A stretch of DNA of 64,000 nucleotides from positions 1 to 64,000 of the forward strand of contig NZ_AUNE01000002.1 of the NCBI RefSeq assembly GCF_000447755.1, given 5' to 3'. The translations under genes were made by a program, and so were the position numbers. Below are positions 34,176 through 43,742 of the stretch, piece after piece. Source of the stretch: Bacteriovorax sp. BSW11_IV (GTDB lineage: Bacteria > Bdellovibrionota > Bacteriovoracia > Bacteriovoracales > Bacteriovoracaceae). Positions within the stretch are counted from its first letter, which is position 1; each line of letters opens with the position of its first letter. Below the pieces are notes generated by a model. The model saw only the letters and a list, made by a program, of their open reading frames with translations, ran no database searches and was not told where the DNA came from.

Positions 34176-37100
34176 TTAGTAGCAGTTAAAAGGTGTTGAA
34201 CCAACTTGACCAATCATATGAGCCGCTTGCCATCTTGCACCATCCCAATAGATTGTCGCTTCAACTTTTCCTGGACCAGTTACAGTTGTTACATTTGAAG
34301 GGTCTTTGAGCGCCGCCTGCCAACCTGACCATGTTAAGTGTATAAGTCCATTTCCATTTGGATGAACTCCAAACGTAACAGAATATTTTCCTGGCCATGT
34401 AGTCTCAGTATCTTCAAAAGTATAATTTGCATGCGACCCTGCGACACAGCCCTGATAATCGCGAAGACGAGGTCCGTTGTCTTGCCAATTGAGAGTTCTG
34501 TTTCCACTTGCGATAACTTCCGCATTTGTCCATGGAACTGAAATATCTTGAGTTGTTCCATCGTGGAAAACTTTGATAACGCCGTAACCTGAGTTTGTAA
34601 CCCCTTCTCTGGCGACAATTCTATCTGTCACAAGAGCGTCTTTTAAATCTGTTGTTAAGGAGCCAAACGCTTCAACATTGGTAATTTCATCGTCGGCAAC
34701 AAGACGAAGTTGGTTAACTCCTGCACTACCTGCTGATGCGTAACCAGTGAAGCGCCAATTTGTAACACTTGAATTGCTGTTAATAGCAATGGCCAAGTAT
34801 TTTTCTGCGGCGTAGTCGACATATTTAAGTGTGACTCCTTCATTGTAACCAATCACTGAACCGCGACAAGTTTGATAAGCACAGGCGGTATTCACTTCAA
34901 GTGAAATCTTTCTATTCCAAGTGCCAGTACTTCCTCTTTCACCATTTATGCGACCGAGTACATACGACTCTGAAAGATTTGTTCCAATATAGGCCTTATG
35001 AAGAAGTATGTAATTCACACCACCGGAATCTTCTGTTGATGTTCTACCTGTTATTGTTCTGTTTATGAGATAATTTTTTGAACCATTGACGACATTAAGT
35101 TTTGAATCAGTATTTGGATTAGGTGTACCGATTCCAACACTTCCTCCTTCAGAGATAGAAAGTCCAATTGTGTCGTCGCCATCAGCGGCATCTCCAGTAT
35201 AAATAAGCACACCTTCTTCACCACTTAAATTGAGTTTACCTGTTCCAAATTGACGGATTTCATTTCCATCAATGGCCATAAACTGTCCTTCAGCATTACT
35301 AACAACAATTCCCGAATTGCCCATATTGGCCGAAGAAGCTGCAATCGTAAGACCGTGTGATGTATGAACTTGTAGTTTCCCGGTCGGCGTTGTTGTTCCC
35401 ATACCGATATTTCCATTTCCTGCAATTGTAAGTTGATCAACCTCAGTCGCAGGTGTGGCATTATCTGAATTTCTTTGTAATGCTCCAATTTTCATAACTG
35501 CATTAGAAGCATTTGAAACACTTTTTTCAGAGCGGATATAGTGACCAGCAACATATCCTACATCTCCGTGGTTTGGAGTTAAAAGTATCCCTGCAGTTTG
35601 CTGTCCACCTGAAGTGTATTTTTGTGAACCCACTTGGATATAACTTGCAGAGTTTGTATTCGAACTTGGGGCAGAGAATCTTGCCACAACGTTATTGGGG
35701 GCATCACTTGTTTCAATATAATTATAAATAGAACGATTACTTCCTACATCAAGCATTGATAGTGGATTCGTCGTCCCAATACCAACCTTTCCATCATTTT
35801 TTATCGTGACGTAATCATTTGTTCCAAGTCCACCAGGACCCGCAATTGAAAATGATCCTGTAGCATCATTAAGACCCATATTTACTTGGTCACCAGCACC
35901 ACTGTCGGGTCTAAATGTCATATAGGTATTTGTGGCCCCAGTGGATTCTAAAATCATGCGACCATCACTTGCTGCGATATGGGCCGTTACTTCTGGAGTT
36001 GTCGTCCCAATACCTAACTTCCCATCGTTTTTAATAACTGCTTTCGTTGAAGCGCCTGTGTTGAAAATAATATCACCGGAAGTATTAGCATCTGAATCGG
36101 CAGTGATCACAGCATTTGTTGTATTACTTGAGCTCTCAGCATTAAGTCCAGTAAGTGCTGAACCATCTCCTTGGAAGGCCGTTGCCTTGACTGTTCCTGT
36201 AACTTCTAGAGGAGTTGAAGGAGTTGTATTTCCAATTCCCACGTTTCCATTGGTATCGATAATCATTCTTGTTTGACCGTCTGTTTGCAATAACATTTGT
36301 GCGGCCATGGGATTTTTTATGGCCGTCATTGGTTCTACCGTGGCGAATGCAGGAGTCGTTCCATCATCTAAGATGGCCACAGGGGCGGTAGATGCAGTTG
36401 ATTTCACCACAACATTATAAGTATAGCTATTTCCTACCTGTCCAAATCGTAAATAAGCAGTGGAAGTGGCGCTGTCAAAATACCATTGATAGCTTATTAA
36501 ATTATTGCTCACTTCGGCATGTAAAACACGAAAAGCAGTTGTTCCTCTTGTTAGTGCCACTGTGAATTTGGCCGCGACAGCTGTTGTGGAATCGGCCGTT
36601 GTTCTAATAGAGCGAACTTCAACTTCAGTGAGTTGAGGAGTTGCAGGAAGAGAGAGAAGAATTCTTTTACCTGCAGTTGCATCAGCATGGGGTAATGAGA
36701 TTTTTGTTGCCCAACTATATTCAGTTTGATTGAGAGAAAGATTTCCTTGAACATCTAAAGTGGCCAAAGGTGTAGCGCCACCAATTGCAACTTTTCCAGT
36801 ACTATAACTTAGATCATTGGTCGTTTTTGTCCAGTAGTTAATTGCAGCTGGATCTGCATCAATAGTGATATCACTTGAAAGGGCACCGCCTCCTGTGAGT
36901 CCAACTCCTGCTGTTACTGTCCTTGTGTCAGGCACGGCCCCAACGTCTGAAGCTGTGGCCCCTGTTTTACTTATCTTTGCCCAGTCAATGGGACCAACGA
37001 TTTCACTATTTTCAATAGTGCTTCCAAGCTTTGAAACATTACTTGAAAGTTGAGTATCTGGAAGTGTTCCCGTTGTTATTTTAGAAGCATCAACTCCACT

Positions 37101-38561
37101 TGCAATCATGGTATTTGTAATACCACCTGTTGCCACTGAAATTGTTCCTGTCGAAGTAATAGGTCCACCTGTAAGACCTGCTCCTGTCGCAATATTTGTA
37201 ACTGTTCCCGTTGTATCAGAAGGCCAACTTGTGCGGCAGTCTGTACCAATACAAAGCTCTGTTGCCTTCACGCCTCCAGAGACTTCTAATTTTTTAGTAG
37301 GGGAAGCAACTCCAACTCCGACATTGACATTAGTGAAGTTGATTTTTGTTCTTGCTGCATCGATACTTGAAATTTCTAATACGGAATTATCTTCTGCGAT
37401 GCTGTAAGAATCCCCAATAATAATAGAACCGTTAGGTGTTCCATCCGCTGTGTCAATATAGAGGTTTTTAATAAAAGCATCGCCTTCAACATGCAACTTA
37501 CGCGAAGGAGTAGCGGTTCCTATTCCCACATTGCCCGTAAGGCGATATACATTTCCACTATTCTCAGTCCATAAATCTGTATTGTCGTCATTTGCACAAG
37601 CAACAAAAATTGGACCTGCCTGATATTTTAAAATTTGACCCGGTAAACATTCTGCTGAGAAATCTGCAAGCTCTATTGTTCCATCTGCGATCATTGCAGA
37701 GGTGATGCTAGGGATTCTTGCACTAGCGAATACACCAGTAGTAATTTTTGCGGCATCTAAATCATCTAGTCGTGTAGCTGGAAAAGTTCCTGAACCTATT
37801 TTTGTAGCATCTAAAAGAGGAATCCTTGCCGTTGCAATTGTACCTGCAGTTATTTTTGAAGCATCAATGTCAGCACCTAGTTTTGCATTTGTAATGGAAT
37901 TGTCTTTGACTTCAATTTCATTACTAACATTAAGACCAATAGTTGCATTGTCATATTTAACATTAACCGTTGCACTACCAGTTGGATCTGTGACAGTTAT
38001 GGCCTCTCCTGCATTTACTCCTGTAACAGTTCCAGAAGCACCACTTAAATCATCAGCACATGTCATATTGCCACTACCATCAAATTTAATAATTTTTCCA
38101 GCGCTACAAGTTCCACTTGTTATCTTTAGATGTCTCACTTCAATACTTGCATCGTCTACAGATTTTGCTTTTTGTGAATATAAAGAAATAGGAGAGTTGT
38201 TAATCTTTTGTTTTGTATAGGTCTTTGTATTTGTTCTATCTGTGATTTGAATATAAAGAGAAGAGCTGCTTGCAATGGCCTCACTGATTATTGTCGTTAG
38301 AGTTTTTGTATTTCCTTCACAAGTTGTTGCATAATCAAATTCAATATTGAAAACACCGTTTGCGAGATTCACGCCATCAATGTCAATTGAACATTTTGAA
38401 GTTGTATCAACAAGGATTTCAGCAGTTAAATTGACTGGACCAGATAAGGGCGCACCTGAGGAAGCATCAGTGAGTCGACCAGAATACGAAATTTTATCGG
38501 CCGCATAAATTTGCAGTGAAAATAAGAGAAGTGAAAATGGAAGCCACTTTTTTATCGTCAT
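34176..38561 (-). CDS. giant secreted fibre protein without S74 domain (fibre 2)
   Basis: 1461 aa with a signal peptide ending at IYA. The N-terminal domain (KISYSGRL ... GAPLSGPVNLTAEI ... NGVFNIEFDYATTC) is almost the same as in fibres 3 and 4. Eight G-x-V-G-I-G-T-x-x-P shaft repeats follow. The last 330 residues are a unique tip starting after the final repeat (near residue 1130), ending GSTPFNCY. There is no S74 chaperone, so trimerisation must depend on the tip or on another protein. It is transcribed from its own sigma-28-like promoter as a single gene. Inferred role: an adhesive surface fibre with a recognition tip, comparable to Bdellovibrio mosaic adhesive trimers. Confidence 0.82.
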   Translation of the reverse strand: MTIKKWLPFSLLLFSLQIYAADKISYSGRLTDASSGAPLSGPVNLTAEILVDTTSKCSIDIDGVNLANGVFNIEFDYATTCEGNTKTLTTIISEAIASSSSLYIQITDRTNTKTYTKQKINNSPISLYSQKAKSVDDASIEVRHLKITSGTCSAGKIIKFDGSGNMTCADDLSGASGTVTGVNAGEAITVTDPTGSATVNVKYDNATIGLNVSNEIEVKDNSITNAKLGADIDASKITAGTIATARIPLLDATKIGSGTFPATRLDDLDAAKITTGVFASARIPSITSAMIADGTIELADFSAECLPGQILKYQAGPIFVACANDDNTDLWTENSGNVYRLTGNVGIGTATPSRKLHVEGDAFIKNLYIDTADGTPNGSIIIGDSYSIAEDNSVLEISSIDAARTKINFTNVNVGVGVASPTKKLEVSGGVKATELCIGTDCRTSWPSDTTGTVTNIATGAGLTGGPITSTGTISVATGGITNTMIASGVDASKITTGTLPDTQLSSNVSKLGSTIENSEIVGPIDWAKISKTGATASDVGAVPDTRTVTAGVGLTGGGALSSDITIDADPAAINYWTKTTNDLSYSTGKVAIGGATPLATLDVQGNLSLNQTEYSWATKISLPHADATAGKRILLSLPATPQLTEVEVRSIRTTADSTTAVAAKFTVALTRGTTAFRVLHAEVSNNLISYQWYFDSATSTAYLRFGQVGNSYTYNVVVKSTASTAPVAILDDGTTPAFATVEPMTAIKNPMAAQMLLQTDGQTRMIIDTNGNVGIGNTTPSTPLEVTGTVKATAFQGDGSALTGLNAESSSNTTNAVITADSDANTSGDIIFNTGASTKAVIKNDGKLGIGTTTPEVTAHIAASDGRMILESTGATNTYMTFRPDSGAGDQVNMGLNDATGSFSIAGPGGLGTNDYVTIKNDGKVGIGTTNPLSMLDVGSNRSIYNYIETSDAPNNVVARFSAPSSNTNSASYIQVGSQKYTSGGQQTAGILLTPNHGDVGYVAGHYIRSEKSVSNASNAVMKIGALQRNSDNATPATEVDQLTIAGNGNIGMGTTTPTGKLQVHTSHGLTIAASSANMGNSGIVVSNAEGQFMAIDGNEIRQFGTGKLNLSGEEGVLIYTGDAADGDDTIGLSISEGGSVGIGTPNPNTDSKLNVVNGSKNYLINRTITGRTSTEDSGGVNYILLHKAYIGTNLSESYVLGRINGERGSTGTWNRKISLEVNTACAYQTCRGSVIGYNEGVTLKYVDYAAEKYLAIAINSNSSVTNWRFTGYASAGSAGVNQLRLVADDEITNVEAFGSLTTDLKDALVTDRIVAREGVTNSGYGVIKVFHDGTTQDISVPWTNAEVIASGNRTLNWQDNGPRLRDYQGCVAGSHANYTFEDTETTWPGKYSVTFGVHPNGNGLIHLTWSGWQAALKDPSNVTTVTGPGKVEATIYWDGARWQAAHMIGQVGSTPFNCY
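35770..36150 (-). repeat. shaft module shared with fibre 3 (copy A)
   Basis: Encodes TNAVITADSDANTSGD ... EVTAHIAASDGRMILESTGA ... DYVTIKN, nearly identical in protein to the block at about 40640-41010 in fibre 3. Boundaries are approximate. Confidence 0.75.
37500..37910 (-). repeat. N-terminal core block shared by fibres 2, 3 and 4 (copy A)
   Basis: Encodes the stretch from SITNAKLGADIDASKI through LDDLDAAKITTGVFASARI, LPGQILKYQAGPIFVAC and the first VGIGT repeat. Nearly the same protein is encoded at 42520-42935 and 50385-50805. Boundaries are approximate. Confidence 0.78.
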
Positions 38562-38618
38562 TAAATTTCAACCAACGTACAGCTAAATAAGAGTAAAAAA
38601 TCATTAACTGCTCTTATT

Positions 38619-38646
38619 ATATCGGCAATTTAGATATATTTATTTA
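38619..38646 (-). promoter_or_regulatory. sigma-28-like promoter of fibre 2
   Basis: On the minus strand: TAAA, 16 bases, GCCGATAT. The downstream TAATAAGAGCAGTTAATG is identical to that of the fibre 3 promoter. FliA consensus spacing is TAAA-N15-GCCGATAA. Confidence 0.6.
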
Positions 38647-38722
38647 AATTCAGATTCAAAGAATAAGCTCTTGAAAGTTAATTGTGTTTCATTGGGTTAA
38701 ACACTCGCTGGTGACAAAAATA

Positions 38723-41700
38723 TTAGTCAGTTCTAAATGAGATTCCTTCGAGAGAAATCCAAACATTTGACCCACTAGTCGGTTGAACACATCCATTGGT
38801 CAAAATATCCATACGACCAATTGTATTGGGATCAGTTTGAACAGATTGTAAAATGCGGTACGCAGGAGTGTAGCCTGTAGGGAGTGTGAAAGCACAAGTG
38901 ACAAATGTTCCACCTGTGATTAAACCTCTCAAGTGAACAATGCCATTGTTGTCTTTATAATAACCAGCAGGAGAATATCCATTATTGTAATTAGTCCAAG
39001 AATTTTGAAATGTAGGTGATTGCCATGACTCAAGAGTAGGGATTTTGTGAATCTCTACTGATTCAATCACTGAGTTTCCTGTTCCATTATAATTGGCAAT
39101 GATGACGACATTAAAGTATTTTGCTCCCGGATCAAATTTATTATCTCCTGTTCCTCCTGCAATATTATGACCTGAAATAACTCCTGATGCCGTATAGGTG
39201 CTTCCTGCAGCAAGATTATAGGCCTCGGCAGCGAAGTAGTTGTAAGAGTTTTCATTGTCAGCTTTAATACTTGTAAAATTTGCGTCTAGTGAATCAGCTC
39301 CGACATAGAAAGTACCAGTGCCATCAATTTTTTTCGCTCTTACTGTTACTCGATATGAACCTTTCGGATCTATGGGAATACGTGAATTGATAAGAAACCA
39401 TGAGTTTCCAGTCGCCTTCATCCCTTTATCTGCAGAGCTATAAACTATTGTTCCTGATTGCGGAATGATCATGTCAGACCAGTCTTGATCTCCAAGCTGT
39501 ATTCCCATACTAGGATTGTATCTGGTAAGAGGATTTCCTCTAACGTCGATATTTCCATTGTCTTGAATGGTAATAGCGTTTTTAAAATTTGTTGTTCCAA
39601 GAACAAGGTCAGTATTTGAAGAGGCCCTAATTTTAGCGGCAGTGAGATCTGTTCCATCAGCTTCGTATCCAATGACGACTCCACCTTCTGTTGTACCTTT
39701 TTCAAAACGTGCGAGCCAATGCTCTCCACTAACAACACCTAAATCTTTTTGTAAATGAAGCGGGTCCGTTGGAGCATTCGGGCCAATTCCAAACTTACCA
39801 TCTGCGCTCATAATAAAGTTGGTTGTATATGTTGAGGGTTTTGTAAAAAAATCTGCAGAAGTTTCAAAGTATAAATTACTCGCATCTGCCCTAAGTCTTA
39901 TATCTTCGGGATCACTTACTGTTTTATCTTTAAAATATAAAGAAGGTTGATAGTTTGAGATGACAATACCATCATCATCATCGTTAGTGCCTTCTGTCGC
40001 TATATCTCCTGCACTAACTTCAAATCGTGACAATGGTGTCTCTGTACCAACACCAACGCGTCTATTTGTTCCAACATGAAAAAAGTTTGTCCATGAGTCT
40101 GTGACAAGTGCTTTGTGCCAAATTTGAAAACTATCAGTTGATGGTCTTACTCCATAGGCAAATGCATTTGTTTGAGCATTGTCATCCCCATCATAAGAAG
40201 AATAAAAATCTAAGTTTGGAGAATTATCAGTTCTTGAAATCATGATGGCATCATTGGCCGGATTAGTTCCATAAATTGAAACTAAAAAGTTTGGATCAGG
40301 AACCGTTGTGTTGATCCCAATATGTGGCCCTAGGGCATTTGCTCTTAACGTTAATGGAGTAGAAGTATTCGCGTTAGCACCACCGCCAGTCTCTGTGTCA
40401 GTATTGTTAATACGGAAGATTATTTTTCCTTCGACCTCATCGTTTTGATAATTCTGAACAGTCGTTCCATCCGTTAAGTGAGTTGAAAATGATTCACTTA
40501 CACTTGAACTTCTGAAAATACTGAATGGTCTATTGGCCCAAGGATCTGGACTTTCTGCTAAGTATGTTCCTGAGATGATGGCCGTTGGAGTTGAGCCTGC
40601 TCCTTGCACATGGAGATAGGCGGCAGGACTTATTGTATTAATCCCTAGAAAACCATTGTTTTTAATCGTTACATAATCATTAGTACCAATTCCGCCAGGA
40701 CCTGCGATTGAGAAACTTCCTGTGGCATCATTTAATCCCACATTAACTTGATCGGTAGCACCACTATCTGGTCTAAAAGTCATAAAAGTATTTGTGGCCC
40801 CTGTTGATTCTAAAATCATTCGTCCATCATTTGCGGCTATGTGTGCTGTGACTTCAGGTGCAGTTGTTCCGATACCAAAACGACCATTGTTTTTTATAAT
40901 GGCCCTTGTAGAAGCGCCAGTATTGAAGAGAATATCCCCTGAAGTATTTGCATCTGAGTCGGCAGTGATCACGGCATCTGTTGTATTGCTTGAATTTTGA
41001 GCAGTGATTCCTGTTAGAGCTGAACCATCTCCAACAAATGCGGTGGCCTTAACTGTTCCAGCGACATCTAGTTTTTGGGTTGGAGCATTTGTTCCAATAC
41101 CAATATTGTTATTTTTTGCAGCATAAAGTTGGTTTGATAAACGAGTGTATTCTTTTGCAGAAACTTCGGCCGTGAGATTGGCATTATCTTGACTGATAAA
41201 GGTAAACACTTCGGGATCTGTTGTTTGTTTGAACCCTTGGAAGCCAATTCTGTTGGCATGAAATTCGCTGCCTGTATCATAGCGAAGTGCCCACCAGTTT
41301 TCACCTTTGTAAGTAATTTCAGTCAGCGCAATTTTATTTTCGATTCGATATGCTTTTGTGATTTCGCCAATGTCTGCATATGCAGAAGAAGTATCAATGA
41401 CCACATCAACAAAATAGGGGCGCGGTATGGCATCACTCGCGCCACGGTGGCCATAGATTCTTCCGTAGATTTTGTCTTCACTTGATGTTTTTGCGAGAAG
41501 AAGATAGGTGATTTTAGTGTAGTCGTAGCTGGCATAGTTCACATAGTTATGAGTATAAAAACCTGAAAACTCAGCAGGTCCTTTAACTGTAAGCATAGAA
41601 GTAGGTGTGGTCGTACCAATTCCAACTTTTCCACCTCTTGTAATTGTAACAAGCTCTTGTGAATCAACGACACCTGTCCCACCATAAATATGAATTTTAT

Positions 41701-43579
41701 TATCATCGCCAGACAGTCTTCCATCATACTGAATAGACATTGAATGAGTAACTGTATTATTTTCAGTGAAAATTAAACCTTTAGGTGCAACGTCACCAAT
41801 ATCTGTGACCTTGATATTTCCACCAGAGTACTCAAGATCGTTTGAGACTTTTGTCCAATAGTTAATGGCCGCAAGATCGGCATTAATAGTTATATCACTT
41901 GAAAGAGCTCCGCCTCCTGTAAGACCTGTTCCCGCTGTCACTGTTCTCGCTGTAGGGACAGCGCCAACATCAGAAGCAACGGCCCCGGTCTTACTAATCT
42001 TGGCCCAATCAAGAGGGCCTACGATTTCACTATTTTCAATAGTGCTTCCAAGTTTTGAAACATTAGATGAAAGTTGAGCATCAGGTAAAGTGCCTGTTGT
42101 GATTTTTGAAGCATCAATTCCAGTGGCGAGCATAGAGTTATCAATACCACCAGTTGCAACAGAGATCGTTCCAGATGAAGTTATTGGACCACCTGTTAGA
42201 CCTGCTCCCGTGGCAATACTTGTGACTGTTCCTGAAGTATCTGATGGCCACGTTGTTCTACAATTAGCGCCTATACAAACTTCTGTCGCTTTTATTGCAC
42301 CATTAACATCTAGTTTTTGACTTGGCGTTGTTGTGCCAATTCCAACGTTACCGTTAACATCGACTCTTACTTTTTCTGTACCATTTGTTGTGAGAATAAG
42401 ATTGTCGTCGCTTGCTCCCACTCCTGGCATATTGCCAGTTCCACTACTGCTAAAGCGAATGAGCGCAGTTGCGGCCGTACTCGAAATTCTCGCAGGAGAA
42501 TTTGTCGTTGAACTGACATGTAAAGGTTGAGTAGGGGAACTCGTTCCAATACCAACGTTGCCGCTAGTGCGATAGATGTTCCCAGCGTTTTCAGTCCATA
42601 AATTAGTGTTATCATCATTTCCACAGGCCACGAAAATTGGGCCCGCTTGATATTTTAAAATTTGACCAGGTAAACATTCGGCCGCAAAGTCTGAAAGTTG
42701 TATTGTGCCATCTGCAATCATCGCGGAAGTGATACTAGGAATTCTCGCACTCGCAAAGACTCCTGTTGTAATTTTAGCAGCGTCTAAATCATCAAGACGA
42801 GTGGCCGGAAAAGTACCAGAAGCAATTTTGCTCGCATCTAAAAGTGGAATTCTCGCATCAGCAAGTGTTCCCGATGCAATTTTTGCAGCATCAATATCAG
42901 CAGCTAGTTTTGCATTATTCACACCAGCGTTTTTAATTTCTAATTGATTTGAACCATTAAGCGCAATGCTTGTGTTGTCATAGAGAACGTTTACAACAGC
43001 ATTACCCGTTGGGTCTGTGACGCTTGTTGCTTCACCAGAATTTACACCTGTAACAGTTCCCGAAGCACCACTAATATCTGTCGCACATATCATATTTCCA
43101 CTGGCATCGAATTTAATCACTTTGCCAGAATCACAAGTTCCACTAGTAATTTTTAAGTGCTTTTTTTCAATTGAATTATCAGTAACAGTGGCCGCCTTTG
43201 TTGCAAAAAGCGCTAGAGGTGTGTTGTTGATTTTCTGCTTTGTGTAGATTTTAGAATGAGTTCGGTCAGTGATTTGAATATAGAGGTTACTCGATGCACT
43301 CACAGCTTCGGCGATAACTGTACTCAATGTTTTAGTATTTGATTCACAGGTTGTAGCATAGTTGAATTCAATATTGAAAACACCATTTACAAGTTGAACA
43401 CTATCAATATCGATTGAGCATTTGTTTGAAGAGTCCACGTAAACGTCTGCAGTTAAGTTCACTGGGCCAGATAAGGGCGCACCACTTGTAGCATCAACAA
43501 GACGACCTGAGTAAGAAATCATCTCACTTGCAAAGATCGGATAACAAAATGTGACTAAGATTAGTAATACTTTTTTCAT
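38723..43579 (-). CDS. giant secreted fibre protein with phage-type receptor-binding tip (fibre 3)
   Basis: 1618 aa, the largest protein in the window. The signal peptide ends at IFA. The same N-terminal domain as in fibres 2 and 4 is followed by nine G-x-V-G-I-G-T-x-x-P repeats. The C terminus has no S74. Instead there is a jelly-roll-like region (about 1390-1510, YRVTVRAKKIDGTGTFYVG) and a final domain at about 1520-1618 with YYKDNNGIVHLRGLI, FTLPTGYTPAY and WISLEGISFRTD, the pattern of receptor-binding tips in phage tail fibres. It has its own sigma-28-like promoter. Inferred role: prey- or surface-binding fibre whose tip is related to phage host-recognition domains. Confidence 0.85.
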   Translation of the reverse strand: MKKVLLILVTFCYPIFASEMISYSGRLVDATSGAPLSGPVNLTADVYVDSSNKCSIDIDSVQLVNGVFNIEFNYATTCESNTKTLSTVIAEAVSASSNLYIQITDRTHSKIYTKQKINNTPLALFATKAATVTDNSIEKKHLKITSGTCDSGKVIKFDASGNMICATDISGASGTVTGVNSGEATSVTDPTGNAVVNVLYDNTSIALNGSNQLEIKNAGVNNAKLAADIDAAKIASGTLADARIPLLDASKIASGTFPATRLDDLDAAKITTGVFASARIPSITSAMIADGTIQLSDFAAECLPGQILKYQAGPIFVACGNDDNTNLWTENAGNIYRTSGNVGIGTSSPTQPLHVSSTTNSPARISSTAATALIRFSSSGTGNMPGVGASDDNLILTTNGTEKVRVDVNGNVGIGTTTPSQKLDVNGAIKATEVCIGANCRTTWPSDTSGTVTSIATGAGLTGGPITSSGTISVATGGIDNSMLATGIDASKITTGTLPDAQLSSNVSKLGSTIENSEIVGPLDWAKISKTGAVASDVGAVPTARTVTAGTGLTGGGALSSDITINADLAAINYWTKVSNDLEYSGGNIKVTDIGDVAPKGLIFTENNTVTHSMSIQYDGRLSGDDNKIHIYGGTGVVDSQELVTITRGGKVGIGTTTPTSMLTVKGPAEFSGFYTHNYVNYASYDYTKITYLLLAKTSSEDKIYGRIYGHRGASDAIPRPYFVDVVIDTSSAYADIGEITKAYRIENKIALTEITYKGENWWALRYDTGSEFHANRIGFQGFKQTTDPEVFTFISQDNANLTAEVSAKEYTRLSNQLYAAKNNNIGIGTNAPTQKLDVAGTVKATAFVGDGSALTGITAQNSSNTTDAVITADSDANTSGDILFNTGASTRAIIKNNGRFGIGTTAPEVTAHIAANDGRMILESTGATNTFMTFRPDSGATDQVNVGLNDATGSFSIAGPGGIGTNDYVTIKNNGFLGINTISPAAYLHVQGAGSTPTAIISGTYLAESPDPWANRPFSIFRSSSVSESFSTHLTDGTTVQNYQNDEVEGKIIFRINNTDTETGGGANANTSTPLTLRANALGPHIGINTTVPDPNFLVSIYGTNPANDAIMISRTDNSPNLDFYSSYDGDDNAQTNAFAYGVRPSTDSFQIWHKALVTDSWTNFFHVGTNRRVGVGTETPLSRFEVSAGDIATEGTNDDDDGIVISNYQPSLYFKDKTVSDPEDIRLRADASNLYFETSADFFTKPSTYTTNFIMSADGKFGIGPNAPTDPLHLQKDLGVVSGEHWLARFEKGTTEGGVVIGYEADGTDLTAAKIRASSNTDLVLGTTNFKNAITIQDNGNIDVRGNPLTRYNPSMGIQLGDQDWSDMIIPQSGTIVYSSADKGMKATGNSWFLINSRIPIDPKGSYRVTVRAKKIDGTGTFYVGADSLDANFTSIKADNENSYNYFAAEAYNLAAGSTYTASGVISGHNIAGGTGDNKFDPGAKYFNVVIIANYNGTGNSVIESVEIHKIPTLESWQSPTFQNSWTNYNNGYSPAGYYKDNNGIVHLRGLITGGTFVTCAFTLPTGYTPAYRILQSVQTDPNTIGRMDILTNGCVQPTSGSNVWISLEGISFRTD
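40640..41010 (-). repeat. shaft module shared with fibre 2 (copy B)
   Basis: Partner of the block at 35770-36150. The two differ by scattered conservative changes only over roughly 120 residues, far closer than the rest of the shafts. Confidence 0.75.
42520..42935 (-). repeat. N-terminal core block shared by fibres 2, 3 and 4 (copy B)
   Basis: Partner of the blocks at 37500-37910 and 50385-50805, encoding LDDLDAAKITTGVFASARI and LPGQILKYQAGPIFVAC. Confidence 0.78.
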
Positions 43580-43630
43580 ATTTCACAACAAACGTGCAGC
43601 AAATGTTAAAGCGCATTAACTGCTCTTATT

Positions 43631-43658
43631 ATATCGGTATTTTAGGTGGATTTATTTA
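43631..43658 (-). promoter_or_regulatory. sigma-28-like promoter of fibre 3
   Basis: On the minus strand: TAAA, 16 bases, ACCGATAT, then TAATAAGAGCAGTTAATG, the same as in front of fibre 2. Confidence 0.58.
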
Positions 43659-43742
43659 TCTTTAGGATAGGTGTCTAAGTAATTGTTTGCTCGAACAAAG
43701 TTTTTAAGTGGGATTTATTAATATGGCAATATTATTGGCCAA

